Below are positions 47,701-54,269 of a stretch of 64,000 nt of DNA, piece by piece (position 1 is the stretch's first letter; every line of letters begins with the position of its first letter). The notes under the pieces are model-generated. The model saw nothing but the letters and a program-made list of their open reading frames with translations, made no database searches and was not told where the DNA came from. The stretch is from positions 7,544,501-7,608,500 of the forward strand of contig OU015659.1 in NCBI GenBank assembly GCA_907165275.2, written 5' to 3'. This stretch comes from Zygaena filipendulae (lineage: Eukaryota; Arthropoda; Insecta; Lepidoptera; Zygaenidae). The translations under genes were made by a program, and so were the position numbers.

Positions 47701-50083
47701 TGATATTAATCTAGCATTGTATCTAATGGTGAAAGAATTTTTTAAGTCGGGCCAGTGCGCCCAAACACGGAAAATTATATTTTTTACGATACTGCCAGAA
47801 CGTGTTGTTAATGGAAATTTGCTGTCCTTACAATATAATGCTTGCACTACATTATCGCCGATGATCGTGGATCGTGTGATCGTGTGATCGGCGATACACC
47901 TCAACGCAACCACAGGCGATTCCATTTGATGCGTGCCCAAAAACCGACAATTCACGGGTCGCAGGCGATCATAGACGATGATCGGCGAGTACAGCCGAGT
48001 ATGCCCTCTATACTATCGTGCTCGCGCATAATCGTATGTACCTACTCGGTGATAATGTATTGGAGCCATAAAATAGTTGATCTTACTATTTGGGGTACAG
48101 TCAGTTATTTTATTTGTTAATGATCACATTTTTTTTTTATTGTAACGGGCAATATTTTATTCTAACGGGCAATATTCATATTGTAACGGGCAATATTCAA
48201 TTTTAGAGTTTACTATCTGAAGAGTTGTCACATATTATGCAACTCTAAAAAATGGTAGAGTGTACCAAATTCGCGTCACAGTAACCGTAACTTTTTCCGT
48301 GTATAAACAAAAATACAAATATTTCCTATTTATAATATTAGTATACCTAGACAAACAACGTTTCGTTATCCTCACACAACCCTCCTTTACCTCGGTCACG
48401 ATTTTAGCATCTATTGCATCTAAAACATTTTACTACGAGCACTTATGATGATTTAGCGAAGAACTTATTTTCAAAAAGCTCAAATAAATGTACTTATACT
48501 ATATACCTAATAAAAGAGTAGAATCCGCGATTCTGTACATTAAATATTTTTAACAAAAATTGACAGGAGGCGATAAAAGAAGAGTAACCAACCACAAAGA
48601 ATAAGGTTTTAAAATTCTTTTCTGTCTGTCTGTCTGTTCGGGATTATCTCCGAATCTACTGAACGGATTGACATGCGGTTTTCACAGGTAGATTCAGCTT
48701 ATCCTGGAGCTACATATAGGCTTTATTTAATTGAAATCGGATGTCGGGAAAAAACGTTGTTATATGAAGACGTTTCACGCGGGTGAAACCGCTGGGCACA
48801 TTTAGTATATAAATATTGCTTATGTGAGAATATTTATATTTATTTATATAATCTAAACTAAACCGGCGGATGAAGTAAGTGAAGTAAAAAAAAATAGGAT
48901 CATTATTCTTAATAGGTACTAATTTTCATTCATAAAAATATTAATAATTACTTTATTATTGTTTTAATCCTTCATTCATATACTATATATTTTATATGTA
49001 TAAGATCTTAAACATCCGCATCCGCATCCGCGAATGTGAGCTTTCGAAAATAAACATCCGCATTCGCATTCACATTCGCGAATGTGAAAAAATCGGCATC
49101 CGCGACATCCCTGGTACCTACATAAAAAATATAAAAACAAATGATTTTAATTTAGGATGTGTTTTAATTTTAATGGCCGACCGAAACAGATTTTTCAGCC
49201 GAAACCGAAACAGAACTTTCGGTCATGGTCTTAGTTTCGGCCGAAACAGAAACCGAAACTTACTTAAAAAAAAAAAAAAACAAATTTAGGTTATAATTTT
49301 TTTAATTTATAAATACTCAAATTTTCTATTGTATAGTAATTGTATAGTTTATCTACCTACCTACTCTATTTTTCATACATTTTTTGCACATAAATACAGA
49401 TAGTTAAATGGTAGTAGAGAAAAAAACATGTATAATATGTATAATAAATACAGATTCACTCATGCGTTACTCGTTAGCTACTTACTGCGACATGTGTGGA
49501 GTTGTGGGTGACTATTGACCTCCCAGACATTATTCACAGCACGAAAACGAGCTACGGTACCATACAGCATGTGATGCTCATGCAGTTGTCATGCAGCTAC
49601 GTACCTATAGGTACCTACCTACCGAGCCGTAAGACCGCAACCGGTTATAAATAGCTGATTGCTTAGAAATCTCTTGTGTGTAGGTTTCGGCACGGATTTG
49701 TTATTGAAAATGTCAACAATAATAATCAACTTGTTTTTGTTAGTGACTAAGATGTACATACGTAAGTACTACAACGATCGTTCCTTATGAATTTGGTAGA
49801 ATAAACACGAAATTGATAAAATTATCTAGAGAGTGAGTAGTTATGTCGTCTCAAACTGAACGGATGATTTAAAAAAAAAAAGATACATTTAATGTTTACT
49901 GAGTCTGACCTGTGGATCTTCACTGTATCGGGACCGCGCTGGATTCGTGGGAGGCCGCTCGAGCAGCAGCAGCTCAGTGAGGACGATTACGCCGAACACA
50001 GCGAAGAACATGATGAATATAAAGAAGCTGATGTTGGCGCGTTCTTTGGCGCGGGAGGTGCCCGCGCGCGCGCGCCACCGCAT
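20428..50083 (-). CDS. GT92 (DUF23) family glycosyltransferase, complete 8-exon gene
   Basis: Exons (minus strand, 5' to 3'): 50083-49910, 43659-43556, 28322-28169, 26219-26034, 25124-24901, 22477-22261, 21696-21493, 20565-20428. All junctions are GT-AG and all phases agree; the sum is 1401 nt, or 466 residues plus TAA. Visible: a short basic N-terminus, one membrane segment (about residues 18-41), a Pro/Ala stem, then the GT92 domain with CVKPFHYSYSRAEW (from 212), LGASHFYMYN, LVTLLPW, a DxD-type metal site IDVDE (Asp307/Asp309) and a C-terminal LLHHYR-IACEFGG block. This is a type II Golgi membrane protein. Known members (C. elegans GALT-1) transfer beta-1,4-galactose to core fucose of N-glycans; the substrate here is inferred. 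The start is fixed by an in-frame TGA eight codons upstream. The exon 3 donor (AAG/gttatt) is weak; AGG/gtcaag nearby is the alternative. Confidence 0.93.
21493..21696 (-). CDS. GT92 exon 7
   Basis: 68 codons in phase 0, acceptor cattgtag, donor CGG/gtaata. It contains RKTRRWASPHALKN, SKYAVRPRDAVELGNHFVW and ends ALLHHYR, the usual C-terminal part of the family (trimming of the His-Trp/Tyr region). Confidence 0.94.
22261..22477 (-). CDS. GT92 exon 6: DxD metal-binding site
   Basis: Acceptor gtgttccag, donor gtatgt. The split AGG codon is followed by TEGQFAAFNDCLYRSM, then WLLVIDVDEVVLPR (the DxD-type motif), a loop, and SGFLFRNAFFYLQWE. Codons are strongly GC-rich against an AT-rich intron background. 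Confidence 0.95.
22500..22715 (+). mobile_element. Family C element, forward
   Basis: agccaaagtttgtaagtttg, agggggtaatctctggatct, caaggaagctac-type block and gggaactccg near the end. In GT92 intron 5, 23 bases from exon 6. Confidence 0.75.
22754..23165. mobile_element. Inverted-repeat element (CTAGTCGTCCACTAAACG end), degraded copy
   Basis: Begins ctagtcgtccactaaacgg and repeats the end as cgtccgctaaacgcaaaatg at 22788. Shares the aaagattgaaaaccgtaaca block with 44121-44601. The right terminal repeat is not recognisable. In GT92 intron 5. Confidence 0.65.
23335..23712 (-). mobile_element. LINE 3' UTR fragment of the same family as 32227-33218
   Basis: Shares the block cctgtattataggtctcc (compare cctgtattatagacatca at 32371) and a following degenerate GT tract (23520-23645). 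The His/Thr-rich open frame on the minus strand is only the translated CA repeat. Located in GT92 intron 5. Confidence 0.55.
24901..25124 (-). CDS. GT92 exon 5: CVKP-HY block
   Basis: Acceptor tttgtag, donor AG/gtataa, phase 0 in and 2 out. It encodes ETLHVCVKPFHYSYS, then WLVEWFEMNRLLGASHF, YMYNES and LVTLLPWKLP, the most diagnostic GT92 stretch. Confidence 0.95.
26034..26219 (-). CDS. GT92 exon 4
   Basis: 62 codons in phase 0, acceptor tatttcag, donor gtgtgt. It begins PIRENWNMKYSATYVLCLL and ends PKTGIE. The pattern W-N-x-K-Y-x-x-x-x-V-x-C is the family's strand before the CVKP block. Confidence 0.92.
27779..27917 (+). pseudogene. LINE 3' end remnant
   Basis: Reads WAEDIAHTVRSTLDAK and then the typical lepidopteran LINE ending aaggcctacatccaacagta...acaggcc with a (GAA)n-rich tail at 27898-27917. 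Too short to assign a clade with certainty. It lies in GT92 intron 3, near exon 3. Confidence 0.6.
28169..28322 (-). CDS. GT92 exon 3: start of catalytic region
   Basis: Acceptor ttgttacag; the split Arg codon (AG|A) joins exon 2. It reads FKFFVYSAFVERR ... VRVIAATKTRG ... CRMWLADNRTL, the usual entry to a GT92 domain (exposed-surface strand plus a conserved Cys). The 3' limit at AAG/gttatt is a weak donor and could be six bases earlier. Confidence 0.87.
28323..31057. other. GT92 intron 2, right-hand part
   Basis: Apart from the element at 29073-29419 no gene or clear repeat was identified. Open frames at 28907-29161 and 29323-29670 are translations of its hexamer runs and flanks. Confidence 0.4.
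29073..29419. mobile_element. Element with GGATGTCACGGAG inverted ends and degenerate TCCGAC hexamers
   Basis: Left ggatgtcacggag, right ctccgtaacatcc: 13-base inverted ends with one mismatch. Just inside each end are degenerate hexamer runs (cgactccgactccgat; actccgacttcgacttcgg). Spurious open frames arise from these. In GT92 intron 2. Confidence 0.65.
31058..31471. mobile_element. Interspersed element with AGGGTTCC...GGAACCCTTCGTGCG ends
   Basis: Contains tagggttccatgcccaa, cgtccgtccgtccgtctgta, two gctcccatac blocks, and ends ggaacccttcgtgcgtgagt then gactcgcacttggccgg. This layout is one of the commonest repeats of lepidopteran genomes. Its class is not settled from the sequence. Confidence 0.75.
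32123..32226. repeat. Direct repeat, left copy (probable LINE target-site duplication)
   Basis: Starts attttacgatgatatacc and ends aatattaacta; includes cggtcaccaccgcggtcacc. The right copy is at about 33218-33320. Confidence 0.85.
32227..33218 (-). mobile_element. 5'-truncated non-LTR retrotransposon (LINE)
   Basis: On the minus strand an open stretch from about 33215 to 32984 reads RRGGLVFKIPECKTFFAHRF, a YNKLN motif in the usual WN.LP position, then LNSHNCKKFLYAYL, resembling the C-terminal end of jockey/CR1-like polymerase ORFs. It is followed by a 3' UTR with a (CA)n tract (32620-32745), AATAAA, and a (TTA)n-type tail ending at 32227. Direct repeats of about 103 bp flank it exactly. Confidence 0.75.
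32617..32747. repeat. (TG)n microsatellite
   Basis: About 130 bases of TG repeats with a few interruptions, the longest run at 32673-32724. It lies within the 3' UTR of the LINE copy. Confidence 0.95.
33218..33320. repeat. Direct repeat, right copy (probable LINE target-site duplication)
   Basis: Matches 32123-32226 throughout except one single-base indel (tgtagcttt versus tgtacttt). It starts where the LINE 5' end stops. Confidence 0.85.
33462..33754 (+). mobile_element. Family B-like short element, forward
   Basis: Preceded by (CTT)n; includes gaaacggttggaccaatctc, ttagctgatgttaaaaggag and ends cgcggggcatagctagta. Confidence 0.7.
33875..33908. repeat. Perfect 15-bp hairpin
   Basis: cattgagcgtctcaa, loop atac, ttgagacgctcaatg. 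Confidence 0.95.
33970..34288. mobile_element. MITE (GGGATGTGGACTA ends), copy 1
   Basis: Left end gggatgtggactac, right end ttagtcaacatgccc: imperfect inverted repeats of about 17 bases. The middle contains two cgtgacgtca/gtgacgtcacgcg sites. About 95% identical by eye to 42230-42552. In GT92 intron 2. Confidence 0.85.
34538..34910. repeat. Two-copy interspersed repeat, copy 2
   Basis: Same as 1840-2152 but with an extra ~55-base segment (34577-34632, ttagtcgctacgctcgggcg) between the aligned blocks, and a short extra acgaatgcaaggaaagtc. Type unknown; no terminal repeat settled. Confidence 0.85.
34986..35575 (+). mobile_element. Four head-to-tail family C units
   Basis: The unit (tctctggttctactgaaccg, attctttcacttatagga, gggtactttttat, ggaattcccgcgggaactcc) starts at 34986 (complete 5' part) and recurs from about 35204, 35290 and 35451, each joined at cgggaactccg(ga)g. 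Confidence 0.85.
36101..36335 (-). mobile_element. Family F element, reverse
   Basis: gactagctgtcataatttgt ... ttgcaaccccttttttatcc-like block ... gatcagcggattaggctgtg ... aggacaaagcattttatata. Inverse copy at 53197-53449. Confidence 0.8.
36338..36540 (-). mobile_element. Family E short element, reverse
   Basis: actagctgtgccccgcggtt, cgtgagtttcagaattcccg, aatcggtcaagccgtttcgg and a tatatattagata end. Abuts the family F copy at 36101-36335. Confidence 0.75.
36836..37037 (+). mobile_element. Family A element, forward, full length
   Basis: tccttactattataaatgcg to ggggaatagctagt; good match to the family along its length. Confidence 0.9.
37668..37730 (-). mobile_element. Left half of a short element split by the hAT-like insertion
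   Basis: actagcagtgccccgcgact, then agatctcgcgggtattccta to gctaaaaat. The continuation (ctaaaaatactaactactct, then tgtacctacccttgacaacg) begins at 40341. Confidence 0.75.
37789..38287. repeat. Five tandem ~100-bp units, each with a CACGTG palindrome
   Basis: Units start near 37789, 37889, 37989, 38089 and 38189 with tctgggatt(c/a)gtagttt, then gagatataagctttt, then ttga(c/t)cacgtg(a/g)tc(a/g)cata and cacgaaaacaagaa. Four units keep CACGTG in gaccacgtg; the second has gatcacgtgatcg. Minus-strand open frames across the array are repetitive by-products. Confidence 0.95.
38866..39400. repeat. Direct duplication of a ~268-bp unit
   Basis: Both copies (about 38866-39134 and 39135-39400) start agtagttccgatgacc and contain tgtggtcttcatcatcag, gctttccgaaagcaaa and ataggtgtgcctata. 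They have diverged by many substitutions. A related inverted fragment is at 56150-56232. Confidence 0.9.
39413..39466 (-). repeat. ACCGACTTCC-type repeat fragment inside the hAT-like element
   Basis: cgtcgaattgagaacttcct then gggaagtcaaaaag; same block as 45628-45680, truncated. Confidence 0.65.
39598..39899 (+). mobile_element. Family D element, forward
   Basis: aataaaagagtagaatcctc, ctgtctgtctatctgtctgt, gagtctactgaacagattgt, ggagctacatataggctttg, ending gcggggcacagctagtat. Lies inside the hAT-like element. Confidence 0.85.
40341..40592 (-). mobile_element. Right half of the split element plus a second family A copy
   Basis: 40341-40420 continues the element broken at 37730 (tttttctgtacctacccttg, acaacgtgtaggtagtatac). 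From about 40420 a second reverse copy (ggttaacttcggagttcccg) runs to cgcatttataatattaagta. Confidence 0.7.
40617..40910 (+). pseudogene. RTE-type LINE, C-terminal reverse-transcriptase ORF remnant with tail
   Basis: One plus-strand frame reads ERQLSFFGHMYNAITYA, stop, VGEAVDLGQIQGKRSRGR, then after another stop WSESVVDATGETLQRNIELA and QDRSRWKHIAYGH. The order R-x-L-x-F-F-G-H, GRP-like GR, W-x-x-x-V, A-x-DR-x-x-W is that of the C-terminal end of lepidopteran LINE ORFs. Two in-frame stops show decay. An (AAG)n tail ends it at about 40905. Confidence 0.85.
41400..41683 (+). mobile_element. Two adjoining family A copies, forward
   Basis: 41400-41473 is a 3' end (ggaatttccgcgggagctca ... ccacggggtcaactaat); 41485-41683 is a nearly full copy ending gccgcgggtaacagct. 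Confidence 0.78.
42230..42552. mobile_element. MITE (GGGATGTGGACTA ends), copy 2
   Basis: Second copy of the family at 33970-34288, same orientation, with small indels (gtcagaatagtgacg versus gaatagtgacg). No coding frame. Confidence 0.85.
43556..43659 (-). CDS. GT92 exon 2: Pro/Ala/Gly-rich stem
   Basis: Bounded by gttttag and gtaagt; enters in phase 0 and leaves in phase 2. It encodes a low-complexity linker beginning SWDGKTDAGGADN and containing EPPPPAHTP, typical of the lumenal stem between anchor and catalytic domain. It is isolated by a 6.3-kb intron upstream and a 15.2-kb intron downstream. It has no family signature of its own; the call rests on exact phase agreement with exons 1 and 3. 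Confidence 0.85.
43802..43949 (-). mobile_element. Family A element, reverse, shortened
   Basis: ttagctgtttacacccgcat ... aatttcatgatgttcagtta ... ttactttcgcctttataata. Lies 140 bases upstream of GT92 exon 2. Confidence 0.78.
44121..44601. mobile_element. Inverted-repeat element (CTAGTCGTCCACTAAACG ends), full copy
   Basis: Left CTAGTCGTCCACTAAACG at 44127, right inverse ending at 44593. Inner blocks are also inverted (gttaaaagattgtgaaccgt versus acggttcacaatcttttgac). TTCTCAATACC lies at 44110-44120 and 44602-44612 and may be an 11-bp target duplication. Located in GT92 intron 1-2 territory between exon 1 and exon 2. Confidence 0.8.
45628..45680 (-). repeat. ACCGACTTCC repeat fragment
   Basis: aaagtcgaattgagaacctc then ggaagtcggttgatt, reverse of 55627-55690. 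Confidence 0.8.
46590..46778 (+). mobile_element. LINE 3' end fragment
   Basis: Ends attgacgtcaaaaaaga...tttgaataaaggatttgact, a form of the common tgaataaatgattttgattt LINE tail. In GT92 intron 1. Confidence 0.55.
47379..47458 (-). mobile_element. Family A fragment, reverse
   Basis: actagacgttccccgcggtt, then ggtaatttcggagtatccgc; cut off by the (TTTA)n tail of the next element. Confidence 0.75.
47459..47955 (-). mobile_element. Probable LINE 3' end with (AAATA)n tail
   Basis: The plus strand begins with TTTATT-type repeats (47460-47496), that is an AAATA tail on the minus strand. Upstream an 86-codon open frame (to 47695) ends the element; I do not recognise its protein. Confidence 0.4.
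48139..48204. repeat. Three tandem copies of ~22 bp
   Basis: (a)ttgtaacgggcaatatt(ttat/cat) repeats three times, the second with tct for tgt. Confidence 0.95.
48508..48806 (+). mobile_element. Family D element, forward
   Basis: Second copy, taataaaagagtagaatccg to ctgggcacatttagtat. In GT92 intron 1. Confidence 0.85.
49013..49264. repeat. Degenerate hexamer repeats (CATCCG and CGAAAC types)
   Basis: catccgcatccgcatccg at 49013 and cattcgcattcacattcg, ending gcgacatcc near 49110 (inverse of the GGATGTC end above), then ccgaaacc/cgaaacaga units at 49180-49264. Confidence 0.8.
49910..50083 (-). CDS. GT92 exon 1: signal anchor
   Basis: 58 codons, ending in phase 0 at CAG/gtcaga. It holds an Arg-rich cytoplasmic tail (MRWRARAGTSRAKER) and a hydrophobic span from about ISFFIFIMFF to LTELLLL, then a Pro-containing linker. 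No signal-peptidase site is evident, so the segment should stay as a type II anchor. The ATG lies in a GC-rich block. Confidence 0.92.
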
Positions 50084-50375
50084 CGCGCCGTCCGTGTCGT
50101 CGCACTGTCATGGGCACGACCGAAACAGAGGCCGCCGGCACGCGCGCCTGACGCCACGCTACTGACAGCCCTACGGGCGGCGGGCGGCGGGCGGCAGGCG
50201 GCGGCTACTTCGGGCTCCTGTCACCGCTCACCAGTCACCAGCACCAAGCCATCACATCGCCCGCTCACCGCCGCCGCACCAAACCACCACAACACTGAGA
50301 CTCGACGACAACACTTTACACTTCTCACTGCATCTACGTTCTCTAACACAAAACGCGGGGTCGCAAGCTCGTGAA
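50084..50375 (-). promoter_or_regulatory. GC- and CpG-rich 5' UTR / promoter of the GT92 gene
   Basis: About 290 bases directly upstream of the GT92 start codon are far richer in G+C and CpG than the surrounding DNA, with a run of GCGGGCGGC-type repeats near 50175-50210. No TATA box was seen. An in-frame stop just upstream of the ATG shows the block is not coding for this protein. The open frame on the plus strand here is a by-product of composition. Confidence 0.55.
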
Positions 50376-51448
50376 AGCTTCAATCCCAATCACAACCTTC
50401 ATATTCGAATGAGATTTGTAAAATAATAAAGCACAAGTAAAGCTGAATATTCGTAGCGATACGAAGATAGCACATTAGCACCGATTATATAGATAGACAA
50501 TAACAATTTAAAAAATGTACATGAAACATTTTGAAATCTGTTTTGTTTTTAATGTTTGATTTATTTGTTTTGTCTACGCACCCTAATATCACAACTGCAG
50601 TGCAATGAACGACAGTCGACAATACGTTTGCAGTGTATTGGTTTTTCTGCTACGACTCTTTGTCAACCGTAAGCAACCCTGTGTTGGTGAAAAGTGAAGG
50701 GCGCATGCGCATTAGGCCGTCGAGTCGTTCAATGACTCTGGCCCTTCGTGAGCTTTCTGTGTGAGCTTCACCTCGACAACTAGTAGGTAATTCGGCCAAG
50801 AAACAACAGATTTAGTCAATATCTATATAGATACATACCTAACACGTCCTGCGTTATTATGATATTAACATGAGGCTTACCTATATAGAGGTACGTAGGT
50901 ACCGACCGATCTAATCCATTCTAGCTCTCATTCAGAATTCAAGGCCCGTGCCTTTCTTTCGCACACTATGACCGATAGCGACTAGTTACTTAATACTTTC
51001 TTTGTTAACTAGCTCATCTTGAAGACTTTTGGGATTCCTTAAGGGAATCTGTTGTATCGGGATAAAAAGGATAGATAGGTATCCTTTTTATTTAAAGACT
51101 ATTATTACCTTTCATATATATAGGTACTTTATATGTACGTACCTACCTAACTTCTATACTTTGAGAAAAAAGTATACTTACATACATACATCAAAAGTGT
51201 CTAGAGATCAAGTACATTTTTTGCTATAAAAAGAAACCCAATAAATTTAAATCTAATCTAATTTTCTGGACTGGCCACCTTATTGCCCATATCTTAACAA
51301 TTACTTATCCCCATATTTTGAATAAATTAAGAAAAATTTAATTTTTCGTAAGATGTGAGAAATTGAACCAATTCCAAGTCGACAATAAAATGGCAAAAAA
51401 AGGCAAAAACAGGGGTTTTTGAAACTTTTGTTGTAATGAATAAACAAA
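50376..51448. other. Intergenic region upstream of GT92, nothing recognised
   Basis: AT-rich, with a modest GC-richer patch at 50690-50770 (gcatgcgcattaggccgtcg). No open frame of note. Confidence 0.4.
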
Positions 51449-51631
51449 CTAATAATCTGTGTTCCCTCCATTGACACAAATCACACATCCGCAGCGACTT
51501 GGCATGTTTAAAATCAGTTCATCAAAATCACTTTGAGGAATGGCCACCCACGTTCTTTGTAACAAGTCAAAAAGTTGTTGTGGGGTATTTACGGCGTCCA
51601 TACTTGGCAGAGCTCTTCTTTGGATATCCCA
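51449..51631 (-). pseudogene. Tc1-type transposase, C-terminal fragment
   Basis: The minus strand reads WDIQRRALPSM, then TPQQLFDLLQRTWVAIP, QSDFDELILNMPSRC and a stop after GGNTDY. This is the end of a Tc1/mariner DDE transposase (W-x-x-I-P-x-x-x-x-x-x-L-I-x-x-M-P-x-R-x-x-x-V-I-x-x-x-G-G-x-T-x-Y). The catalytic core and N-terminus are absent: at 51632 the match stops and a different short repeat begins. A dead relic. Confidence 0.9.
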
Positions 51632-51731
51632 TGCGTTAAATCACGTGTCACGTTGTTTGTCCGCGATGACTCCGAAACTACTGAACGGATTTTGATAAAA
51701 TTTTGTAACCGTTTATAATATGGTCGTTTAT

Positions 51732-51949
51732 AATTTCAGAGCACCAATTTAGGGCTCTAAATCGGATACAATTTAGGGTCGGTGAGTGAGAGAGAGAGCG
51801 AGTGATCATACTACATTAAAATGTAACCTAGAGTAGTCGATTTAGGGTACAATTTAGTGTAGTGTGATTACTCGCTCTCTCTCTCACTCACTCACGGACC
51901 CTAAGTAAATTGTATCCGATTTAGGGCCCTAGATTGGTGCCTTGAAATT
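51732..51949. mobile_element. Foldback element: two ~90-base inverted arms
   Basis: Left arm aatttcagagcaccaattta ... gtgagtgagagagagagcg; right arm cgctctctctctcactcact ... ttggtgccttgaaatt. Arms are about 88% complementary by eye with a ~40-base loop. No target duplication established. Confidence 0.85.
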
Positions 51950-52234
51950 GGGAAATGTAATAAGCGCTTTATCAAGACGTGGTTAGTGAACTTGACTACA
52001 TCGCCATAGGCATGTTAGAGAAATAAGATATTTCGGCATTGTTTAGGTATGATTATTTATTTATTGACAAGTTGAATACATCATAAAAGTTTAGCAATTT
52101 ACTTTAGAAAGAATAAATCACAATGTAACAATATTAGTTACCTACTTCAGACCAGACAATTAGAAGACGCCATCACTTTTTAATTGAATGACACCAAAAC
52201 GAGCTTTCACACTTCCGTCACCCATTTCTGGAGG

Positions 52235-52325
52235 TGATGCCATACTAAAGTGTCGCGCATCTACAACAGCATCGCGGGTTTGATTCCAGCGTCAGGGCAA
52301 ACATTTATATCATAAACAGGTGAGT
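52235..52325 (+). repeat. tRNA-derived SINE head, diverged
   Basis: gcatcgcgggtttgattcca with gcaaacatttatat, like cgcgggttcgatccccgaat ... aaacatttattt at 3340-3376. Confidence 0.45.
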
Positions 52326-52555
52326 AAGTAATATGTAATCACAGAAAATAAATCAGCTGTCTAAAAACCCATAATGCAAGCTCTAAGAGCTTTTAGGTTA
52401 AACACAAAACCGCACGCATCGCTAAGCGTCTCCCCCATTGTCTCCCCAGGCGCGGATCCAGCCTTATGGACACGGTGGGTTAGGGTATGGTCACAATCCT
52501 AATTATTGAGGTCGATAGACTACGTTTATACCTATCAAATACATTGATATCTTCT

Positions 52556-52667
52556 TTATATTATATTATAAAATGAAATTGCTGTTCGTTTGTCTTCTGT
52601 TCGGAGTTCCTGCCGGAATTGTGAAGCTCACGCGGGTCACGGGTGAAACCGCGGGGCACAGGTAGTA
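52556..52667 (+). mobile_element. Short element fragment, forward
   Basis: tattataaaatgaaattgct, then gttcggagttcctgccggaa and ccgcggggcacaggtagt. Confidence 0.7.
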
Positions 52668-53196
52668 GGTACATTGATATACATACTGGGTCATCATAAT
52701 GGGTTTAGTAGTTAAGATATAATAATATTATGATGTGCAAATAAACACGAATTTATTCTTGTACAGGTAGGTACGTGTACTTACGGGTTCGGATTTGGTA
52801 GAATTTTGTTCGCTCTTCCTCGTAATTTTGGATTTGGCTATCCACTCCCATTTGAAAAATTCTGCCCGTACATTAATTAATTAAGGTTTTAGGCGGCGTA
52901 GGGGTGTAGAGCGGCGAATGCGAGTGATTTCATCAACTTTTAGAAACGCTATAATTATCTCAGAAATGCTTAAAAAAAGTTTAAGAACAGTTCGCAGGGA
53001 ACACAGAGCACTGCACGCATCTGCGCGATATAATGCGACCCAGTTTTTTTTAAAGCGGCTCCTTTATTATGCATCAACACTCACCTTCCATTCCATCCCG
53101 TGCTTCCATTTTAACCAAACTTACAATCCTGCTCTGAAATCAATCTCTAATTAAATAATGATACTTCTCGTACCTACAATAACTAGCTTTTACAGA

Positions 53197-53449
53197 TAAA
53201 TACGACAATCTATACAATATATAAAATGCTTTGTCCTGAATGACTGATGCATCAACGCACAGCAGCTTACCGCTGATCGTAGAGATCTGCAACTTGGAGG
53301 GTGTGTTCTTTGAATGACGTAGGCATCCGATAAAAAAGGATTTTTGCAAATTAAACCAGGGGATGAAAAGGGTTTGCAAAATTTGTATGGAACAATTCCG
53401 CGGGAACTTCGAAATCATCGCAGGTGAAACCGCGCGGGACAGTTAGTAT
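53197..53449 (+). mobile_element. Family F element, forward
   Basis: ataaaatgctttgtcctgaa ... cgctgatcgtagagatctgc ... ggatgaaaagggtttgcaaa ... cgcgcgggacagttagt. Confidence 0.82.
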
Positions 53450-53535
53450 ACTATAAAAATAAATAATAACTATTTATTTGTTTCTTACTTACATCTAAAT
53501 AATGCAAGGTAGAAGAGAGTAAGAGAAAGAGTACC

Positions 53536-53859
53536 TACCTAGCTAGAATCCATAATTCTGTACATTGAATATTTTACCAAAACTGAGAGGGGGCGATAAA
53601 AAAAGAGTAGGTAATCAACCACAAAAAGTTTTTAAAGTTTCTAAAAGGTTTTTCTATCTGCCTGTTCGTGATAATCTTCTAATCTACTAAACAGATTGTC
53701 ACGCGGTTTTTACATATACATTATACTTACATTAATCTTAGCCTTTAGCAACATAACAGATATAAGCGAAGGTATAAGCTTTGTTTCAAAATCGGATGTC
53801 GGAAAAGTTATTATATAAAAACTTTTCACGCGGGTGAAACCGCGGGGCACAGCTAGTAT
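53536..53859 (+). mobile_element. Family D element, forward
   Basis: Third copy, tagctagaatccataattct to gcggggcacagctagtat, ending about 140 bases before the NDUFB10 promoter cluster. Confidence 0.85.
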
Positions 53860-53995
53860 ATAATATAACTGTGCACCAAACTGAACCCGAAATGAAAATG
53901 TTATGTGTGCTTTAATAACAAAACTATTGTCTTCCCACGCGCCGTCAAGGGGAATCCTTTTTCTATCTCTTCAAACCGTTAACACTAAAAAAAAT

Positions 53996-54172
53996 TGACA
54001 ATTTCTGTCAGCTAAAAACTGTCAAATGTCAATGTCACTGTCAAGTGTCGGGCTAGCAAATAGCAATCAATCATCTGACATTTCAAATCAGCAGAGTTGT
54101 TTTTCGGATTTTCATAATTATTATCAAAAATCCGAACAGTAAACTGATAGTTACAGAATATTCCCCAAAAAA
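53996..54172 (+). promoter_or_regulatory. NDUFB10 promoter / 5' UTR with a TGTCA cluster
   Basis: Between 53996 and 54043 there are five TGTCA copies on the plus strand and one TGACA, several in the form CTGTCA; a further TGACA lies near 54078. No TATA box is evident. The spacing to the ATG suits a short housekeeping leader. CTGTCA/TGACAG is the core of TALE homeodomain sites; use here is inference. Confidence 0.45.
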
Positions 54173-54269
54173 ATGGCCAAGGAACCTGCATGTGCTGACA
54201 ACAACGTATTCAGGGCTTTTGCGGACGCCCTTTACAATACCATAGATGCACCAGTGACATGGTTTCGAG
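54173..54269 (+). CDS. NDUFB10: NDUFB10 exon 1
   Basis: Encodes MAKEPACADNNVFRAFADAL and on to VTWFR, with the last codon split before gtatgt. Only a 71-bp intron follows. Confidence 0.95.

Noticed and set aside
49892..50374. 160-codon plus-strand open frame
   Set aside because: It is antisense to GT92 exon 1 and its GC-rich leader; the exon reads a signal anchor on the other strand.
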